Shown one piece after another: positions 60,093-64,000 of a DNA stretch of 64,000 bases. The DNA lies in the NCBI RefSeq assembly GCF_014640255.1, contig NZ_BMGP01000003.1, positions 186,001-250,000 of the forward strand. Direction: 5' to 3'. The DNA comes from Subtercola lobariae. GTDB taxonomy: Bacteria > Actinomycetota > Actinomycetes > Actinomycetales > Microbacteriaceae. The notes under the pieces were generated by a model. The model was given only the letters and a program-made list of their open reading frames with translations. It did no database searches and was not told the origin of the DNA. Positions within the stretch are counted from its first letter, which is position 1; every line of letters begins with the position of its first letter. Both the position numbers and the translations under genes were made by a program.

Positions 60093-61639
60093 TTCTTGCC
60101 ACCTTTCGAAGCGCGCACAGACCGTGACGACGATGCCGGCACTGAAGCAGAAGTCACTGAAGCTGAAGCCACCGAGGCAGAAGCGACTGAAGCAGAAGCG
60201 CTCGAAGCCGGCGCCAAGTACGCCGCTAGCCCCTGCTTGCCACCCTCCCGGCCGTACCCGCTTTCTTTGTACCCGCCGAACGGGCTCGCCGGGTCGAACT
60301 GGTTGAACGTGTTCGCCCAAATCACCCCGGCACGCAGCTTGTCGGCGACCGCCAAGATCTTGCTGCCCTTATCGCTCCAAATGCCAGCCGAAAGCCCATA
60401 CGGTGTGTTGTTCGCCTTGGCGATGGCCTCGGCAGGCGTTCGAAAAGACAGAATCGACAGCACCGGCCCGAAAATCTCGTCTCGAGCAATGCGCGAGCTC
60501 GTCGCGACGTTGGTGAAGATGGTGGGCGCGAACCAGAATCCCTCCGACGGCAGCTCACAGGCGGGGCTCCACCGCTCGCCACCCTCAGCCTCACCGATGT
60601 CAGAAAGCTGCCGGATGCGCTGCAACTGTTCGGCCGAATTAATGGCCCCCACGTCGGTGTTCTTATCCAGCGGATCACCCACTCGAAGCGTGCCCAACCG
60701 AACCTTCAGGCGCTCGACCACCTCATCATGGATGTTCTCTTGCACCAGCAACCGCGACCCGGCGCAGCACACATGCCCCTGGTTGAAGAAGATACCGCGA
60801 ACGATGCCCTCCACAGCCTGATCGATGGGCGCATCGTCGAACACGATGTTCGCGCCCTTGCCGCCGAGCTCGAGCGTGAGCTTCTTCGACGTACCGGCGA
60901 GCGACCTGGCGATTTCACGCCCGACTGATGTCGAGCCGGTGAACGCGACCTTGTTCACATCGGGATGGTTGACGAGAGCACGGCCAGTCTCCCCCGCGCC
61001 CGTGATGATGTTCACGACGCCGGCCGGCAGCCCCGCCTGCTGCACGATCTCGGCGAACAGCAGCGCGGTCAGCGGCGTTGTCTCCGCCGGCTTCAGCACC
61101 ACGGTGTTGCCGGCTGCGAGTGCCGGCGCGATCTTCCAGGCGAGCATGAGTAACGGAAAGTTCCACGGAATCACTTGAGCCGCCACGCCGAGGGCACGCG
61201 GGTTCGCGCCGAGCCCGGCGTGATCGAGCTTGTCGGCCCACCCTGCGTAGTAGAAGAACCACGCGGCGACCAGCGGAATATCGACATCGCGGCTCTCTTT
61301 GATGGGCTTGCCGTTGTCGAGGCTCTCGGCCACGGCAAGCTCCCGTGCACGCTCTTGAACGAGCCGCGCGATTCGAAAGAGATACTTGCCCCGGTCACGG
61401 CCCGACAGGCGCGACCACGTGGTGTCGTAGGCGGCCCGCGCGGCCTTCACCGCAGCATCCACATCGCCCGCCGAGGCCGACGCGATGGTGGCGATGTGTT
61501 TCTCCGTCGCCGGCGAAATGGTGGCGAAGGTCGGGTCGGAGCCGGCCGTGAACTCGCCGTCGATGAACAGGCCGTACTCCGACTGCAGGTTCAGCAGCGC
61601 CGTCGATTCGGGTGCGGGAGCATATTCCAAAAATGACAT
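60089..61639 (-). CDS. Aldehyde dehydrogenase
   Basis: 516 residues. Seen: AAQVIPWNFPLLMLAWKIAPALAAGNTVVLKPAE (catalytic Asn, NAD site), FTGSTSVGREIA, LTLELGGKGANIVFDDA (Glu), FFNQGHVCCAGSRLLV (Cys), EIFGPVLSILSF and PFGGYKESGYGREGGKQGLAAY (core letters). It is placed between deoC and the short paralogue, so it likely oxidises acetaldehyde made by DeoC. The C-terminal extension is a Ser/Ala/Val repeat (SVASASVASASVTSASV) coded by 15-bp repeats. Confidence 0.93.
   Translation of the reverse strand: MSFLEYAPAPESTALLNLQSEYGLFIDGEFTAGSDPTFATISPATEKHIATIASASAGDVDAAVKAARAAYDTTWSRLSGRDRGKYLFRIARLVQERARELAVAESLDNGKPIKESRDVDIPLVAAWFFYYAGWADKLDHAGLGANPRALGVAAQVIPWNFPLLMLAWKIAPALAAGNTVVLKPAETTPLTALLFAEIVQQAGLPAGVVNIITGAGETGRALVNHPDVNKVAFTGSTSVGREIARSLAGTSKKLTLELGGKGANIVFDDAPIDQAVEGIVRGIFFNQGHVCCAGSRLLVQENIHDEVVERLKVRLGTLRVGDPLDKNTDVGAINSAEQLQRIRQLSDIGEAEGGERWSPACELPSEGFWFAPTIFTNVATSSRIARDEIFGPVLSILSFRTPAEAIAKANNTPYGLSAGIWSDKGSKILAVADKLRAGVIWANTFNQFDPASPFGGYKESGYGREGGKQGLAAYLAPASSASASVASASVASASVTSASVPASSSRSVRASKGGKK
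60141..60200. repeat. Four 15-bp tandem repeats at the end of the aldehyde dehydrogenase gene
   Basis: Units of actgaagcagaagcg at 60141, 60156, 60171 and 60186. On the minus strand they encode five-residue units ASVAS/ASVTS past the end of the normal dehydrogenase fold. Confidence 0.85.
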
Positions 61640-61651
61640 GTGTTGCGTCTC

Positions 61652-62659
61652 TCAGTCGATGGTCACGTAGTCGGCGCCCGAGTAATGACCCGTTGCGAGT
61701 TTCTGCCGCTGCAGCAGCACGTCATTCAAGAGGCTCGATGCCCCGAACCGAAAGAGGTGCGGCTGCAGCCACTCTTCGCCTGCTGTCTCGGCGACCGCGA
61801 CCACGTATTTGATGGCGTCTTTCGAAGCGCGGATGCCGCCGGCCGGCTTCACGCCGATCTTCTCGCCGGTCAGCCGGTACCAGTCGCGAACGACTTCGAG
61901 CATCAGTACGGTGACGGGCAGAGTTGCGGCTGGCGCGACCTTTCCGGTCGAGGTTTTGATGAAGTCTCCCCCGGCCAAGATGGCGAGCCAGGATGCCCGG
62001 CGAACGTTGTCGTACGTGTTCAGTTCGCCCGTCTCGAGTATCACCTTGAGGTGCGCATAGCTGCCATCGGCACGGCGGCAGGCTTCTTTCACCGCAACGA
62101 TCTCGTCGAACACCTGCCCGTACCGGCCCGACAAGAAGGCGCCGCGGTCGATGACCATGTCGATCTCATCGGCGCCGGCGGCCACGGCATCGGCCGTATC
62201 GGCGAGCTTCACAGCGAGCGAGGCTCGCCCGCTCGGAAAGGCCGTTGCGACGGCGGCAACGTTGATGCCACCCTCGACCGAGTCGCCGTGAAACGCGCCA
62301 AGCGCCTCGACCGCATACGGCACCATGTCGCCGTAAACGCACACAGCCGCAACCCTCGGGCAGCTGACATCACCGGCGTCGGGCGTCAGACCCTTCGCCA
62401 CCAGCGATCGAACCTTGCCGGGTGTGTCTGCACCTTCGAGCGTGGTCAGATCGATGAGCGAGATGATGGTGTCGAGCGCCCACGCCTTCGAGGTGGTCTT
62501 GATCGACCGGCTGCCGAGATCGGCCGCCCGGGCCTCGAGACCCACCGCATCAACCCCAGGAATGCCGTTTAGATACCGTTTCAGGCTCGATTCGGTGAGG
62601 TCGCCGCCCACGACCTCGATCGCCCGAGAGGCGGCGCTTACAACTCTGTCAATACTCAC
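61652..62659 (-). CDS. deoC: Deoxyribose-phosphate aldolase
   Basis: 335 residues from GTG 62659, the long form usual in Actinobacteria. It splits 2-deoxyribose 5-phosphate into glyceraldehyde 3-phosphate and acetaldehyde. Seen: ALDTIISLIDLTTLEGADT, VAAVCVYGDMV, DEIDMVIDRGAFLSG, LKVILETGEL (Schiff-base Lys region) and FIKTSTGKVAPAA with the second conserved Lys, GVKPAGGIR. A TACACT 6 nt before the GTG lies inside the end of the preceding transporter gene, so deoC has its own leaderless promoter. It heads an operon with two aldehyde dehydrogenase genes. Confidence 0.95.
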   Translation of the reverse strand: MSIDRVVSAASRAIEVVGGDLTESSLKRYLNGIPGVDAVGLEARAADLGSRSIKTTSKAWALDTIISLIDLTTLEGADTPGKVRSLVAKGLTPDAGDVSCPRVAAVCVYGDMVPYAVEALGAFHGDSVEGGINVAAVATAFPSGRASLAVKLADTADAVAAGADEIDMVIDRGAFLSGRYGQVFDEIVAVKEACRRADGSYAHLKVILETGELNTYDNVRRASWLAILAGGDFIKTSTGKVAPAATLPVTVLMLEVVRDWYRLTGEKIGVKPAGGIRASKDAIKYVVAVAETAGEEWLQPHLFRFGASSLLNDVLLQRQKLATGHYSGADYVTID

Positions 62660-62662
62660 CGA

Positions 62663-63925
62663 TCAAGTGTACGGCGAAGTACGGGGCCTGCCCCGGTGCC
62701 AGCCGTCTTCGAGCATCCGGGGCCGTGCGACAATCAGACCGGCGATGAGGATGATCGGAACCGTGGCCAGGAGAAACACCAAGGCCAGCGTCCATTCCCC
62801 TGTCAATTGATGCAGAACACCCACAAGAAGTGGGCCGATTGCGCCGATCAGGTAGCCCACGCCCTGCATGAAACCGCTGAGCGCCACCGAACCGGCCTGC
62901 GTTCGGGTGCGCAAATTGATGAGCACGAGCGAGAGCGGAAAGAGCAGCGGGCCGAGGCCGGCGAAGATGATCCACACCCAGGTCGCTGTTGCCGGCACGA
63001 GAAGCAGCCCAAGGTCGCCGATGAGGTACGACAGTGCGCCCAGCCAGACCAGCACTGAGATACTGCGCAAACGCACGGCGAGAACGGGAACCACGAGCGA
63101 AAGAGGTATGCCCACAGAGGCATACAGTGCGAGCAACGTTCCGGCCTGCGCTTCGGTGACGCCCGAGTTATCGACGAGCAATTCGGGCAGCCACGCGAAC
63201 ATGGCGTAGACATTCAGCGAGGTGATGCCGAACATGATGCCGAGCGCCCAGGCAAGGCCCGAATGCCAGGCTCGGCCCATGATCAGAGCATCGGGTTCTT
63301 CGATGACCCCCTCAACGGTCGTCACGCTCGCCTGCGGCGTGGCGCGCCGATCGCGCACGAGCAGGCCGATCCAGGGCAGCACCGCAATGATGCTGAAGAC
63401 GGCCCACATGCTGACCGACACGCGCCAATTGGTGGCGTCGCTCAGCGGCACAGCGATCAGCGGCGGCAGCAGCGAGAACAGCGCCATCACCGTGGCGTAC
63501 AGCGAAGTGACGAGCCCGATGCGGTCGGGAAAGTACTTCTTCACCAGTGGTGGCAGCAGAACGTTGCCCGTTCCCATACCCGCAAAGGTGAGGGCGCTGC
63601 TCGCAGCGAGCATCCAGTACGACCCAGAGAGCCCGCGACCGACGTCGCCGAGCACCATCGCGGCAAGCGCGATCAGCAGCAGCGACTCGAGTCTGAGGTG
63701 GCGCTGAAAGAGCGGCGTCAGCAGCCCGAACACGGCGAAGCACAGTGGCGGCAGCGTGCCGAGCACGCCTATCGAGAGACTGTTGAGCGGAACATCGACG
63801 CTGATGGCTGCGAAAATCGGCGAGAGCGCCGCGACAGCCGTGCGCAGGTTGACGGCGACGAGCAGCACGCCGAACAGGGCAAGCGCACGCCCGGCCCCGA
63901 GGGGCCGCGGCGCGAGCGTCGTCAC
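62663..63925 (-). CDS. MFS transporter, CynX/NimT family
   Basis: 420 residues from GTG 63925, which overlaps the stop of the preceding gene (GTGA). Twelve helices are predicted; LFGVLLVAVNLRTAVAALSPIFAAI is the first, with the family's N-L-R-x-A motif, and GNVLLPPLVKKYFPDRIGLVTSLYATVMAL the helix 4-5 region. Members carry cyanate, nitroimidazoles or unknown small solutes. The last residues (HRGRPRTSPYT) are basic and cytoplasmic. Confidence 0.9.
   Translation of the reverse strand: MTTLAPRPLGAGRALALFGVLLVAVNLRTAVAALSPIFAAISVDVPLNSLSIGVLGTLPPLCFAVFGLLTPLFQRHLRLESLLLIALAAMVLGDVGRGLSGSYWMLAASSALTFAGMGTGNVLLPPLVKKYFPDRIGLVTSLYATVMALFSLLPPLIAVPLSDATNWRVSVSMWAVFSIIAVLPWIGLLVRDRRATPQASVTTVEGVIEEPDALIMGRAWHSGLAWALGIMFGITSLNVYAMFAWLPELLVDNSGVTEAQAGTLLALYASVGIPLSLVVPVLAVRLRSISVLVWLGALSYLIGDLGLLLVPATATWVWIIFAGLGPLLFPLSLVLINLRTRTQAGSVALSGFMQGVGYLIGAIGPLLVGVLHQLTGEWTLALVFLLATVPIILIAGLIVARPRMLEDGWHRGRPRTSPYT
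62666..62671 (-). promoter_or_regulatory. -10 box TACACT of leaderless deoC
   Basis: TACACT on the minus strand, 6 nt before GTG 62659, within the last codons of the transporter gene. Confidence 0.55.
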
Positions 63926-64000
63926 GCGAGACGCTCTCTGACCTGCTCTACGTCTTTGTTCATCTGCTCGATCAGCGGCTCGATTCCGGTGAACTTCACC
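63922..64000 (-). CDS. C-terminal end of a gene cut by the window edge (possibly ribF)
   Basis: Only 25 codons are visible, ending VKFTGIEPLIEQMNKDVEQVRERLA and TGA. The pattern of a short strand, then an amphipathic helix with D-V at its end, resembles the C-terminus of bifunctional riboflavin kinase/FAD synthetase (RibF), but the piece is too short to be sure. The stop overlaps the GTG of the MFS gene, so the two are co-translated. Confidence 0.45.
   Translation of the reverse strand, partial: VKFTGIEPLIEQMNKDVEQVRERLA

Noticed and set aside
1-64000. tRNA or rRNA genes and insertion sequences
   Set aside because: I looked for tRNA-like arms with CCA ends, conserved rRNA stretches and transposase motifs and found none.

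Overview
The window is GC-rich, densely coded actinobacterial chromosome. Several features together point to Microbacteriaceae (order Micrococcales): a DUF222/HNH (13E12-type) gene, a thioredoxin/DUF4395 pair, a HelD/HelR-type RNA polymerase recycling ATPase, a stand-alone maltokinase, the long form of DeoC, and many genes whose start codon lies 6-7 nt after a TANNNT -10 box with no Shine-Dalgarno sequence (leaderless mRNAs). The family-level assignment is inference. I see no tRNA, rRNA, CRISPR array, prophage, insertion sequence or complete mobile element. No stretch over 300 bases lacks a gene.

Layout. 1-2762: end of a membrane protein, a membrane thioredoxin/DUF4395 pair and a TIGR01777 epimerase. 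2780-11067: mostly minus-strand housekeeping block (dapB, histidine phosphatase, M16 protease, pnp, rpsO) with a secreted protein and two small membrane proteins mixed in. 11226-12473: EAL-DICT regulator. 12528-15971: minus-strand redox operon running from a Ser-rich anchored protein through ApbE, a ferric-reductase-like cytochrome and a NuoF/SLBB-type flavoprotein to a ferredoxin. 16058-17031: two overlapping fluoride channels. 17073-28479: thioesterase, MFS exporter, FKBP, HelD/HelR-like ATPase, DUF6328/BrkB membrane pair, aspartase, class 3 aldehyde dehydrogenase and carboxylesterase. 28537-37204: a remnant of an NmrA-like gene, Gfo/Idh/MocA oxidoreductase, drug exporter, Na+/H+ antiporter, an apparently inactive alpha/beta hydrolase, APC permease and K+ channel. 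37335-47080: small acidic protein, CYTH-CHAD, oligopeptidase B, maltokinase, Rieske-FAD oxidoreductase, CorA, phosphodiesterase. 47100-54737: SNF2 helicase coupled to a Stealth glycosyl-phosphotransferase, membrane protein, UPF0303, psuG-psuK, SGNH hydrolase. 54802-58274: SDR/DUF2867 protein, DUF222-HNH gene and an 11-codon microORF with strong signals. 58277-64000: a spermidine-synthase-like gene broken by an in-frame TAG, an aldehyde dehydrogenase plus a cysteine-free short paralogue, deoC, a CynX/NimT transporter and the tail of what may be ribF.

Genes that work together: deoC with the downstream aldehyde dehydrogenase (deoxyribose-phosphate to acetaldehyde to acetate); psuG with psuK (pseudouridine breakdown); rpsO and pnp (RNA metabolism); thioredoxin with DUF4395 (envelope thiol chemistry); and the five-gene redox operon, which looks like a route for moving electrons across the membrane but has no recognisable flavinylated acceptor domain. 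The points most worth a second look are that operon, the leaderless-start pattern (above all the overlapping divergent -10 boxes at 52118-52124), the interrupted spermidine-synthase-like gene, the 11-codon ORF at 58239, the aldehyde dehydrogenase pseudoenzyme, and the in-frame 9/15/18-bp tandem repeats scattered through unrelated genes.
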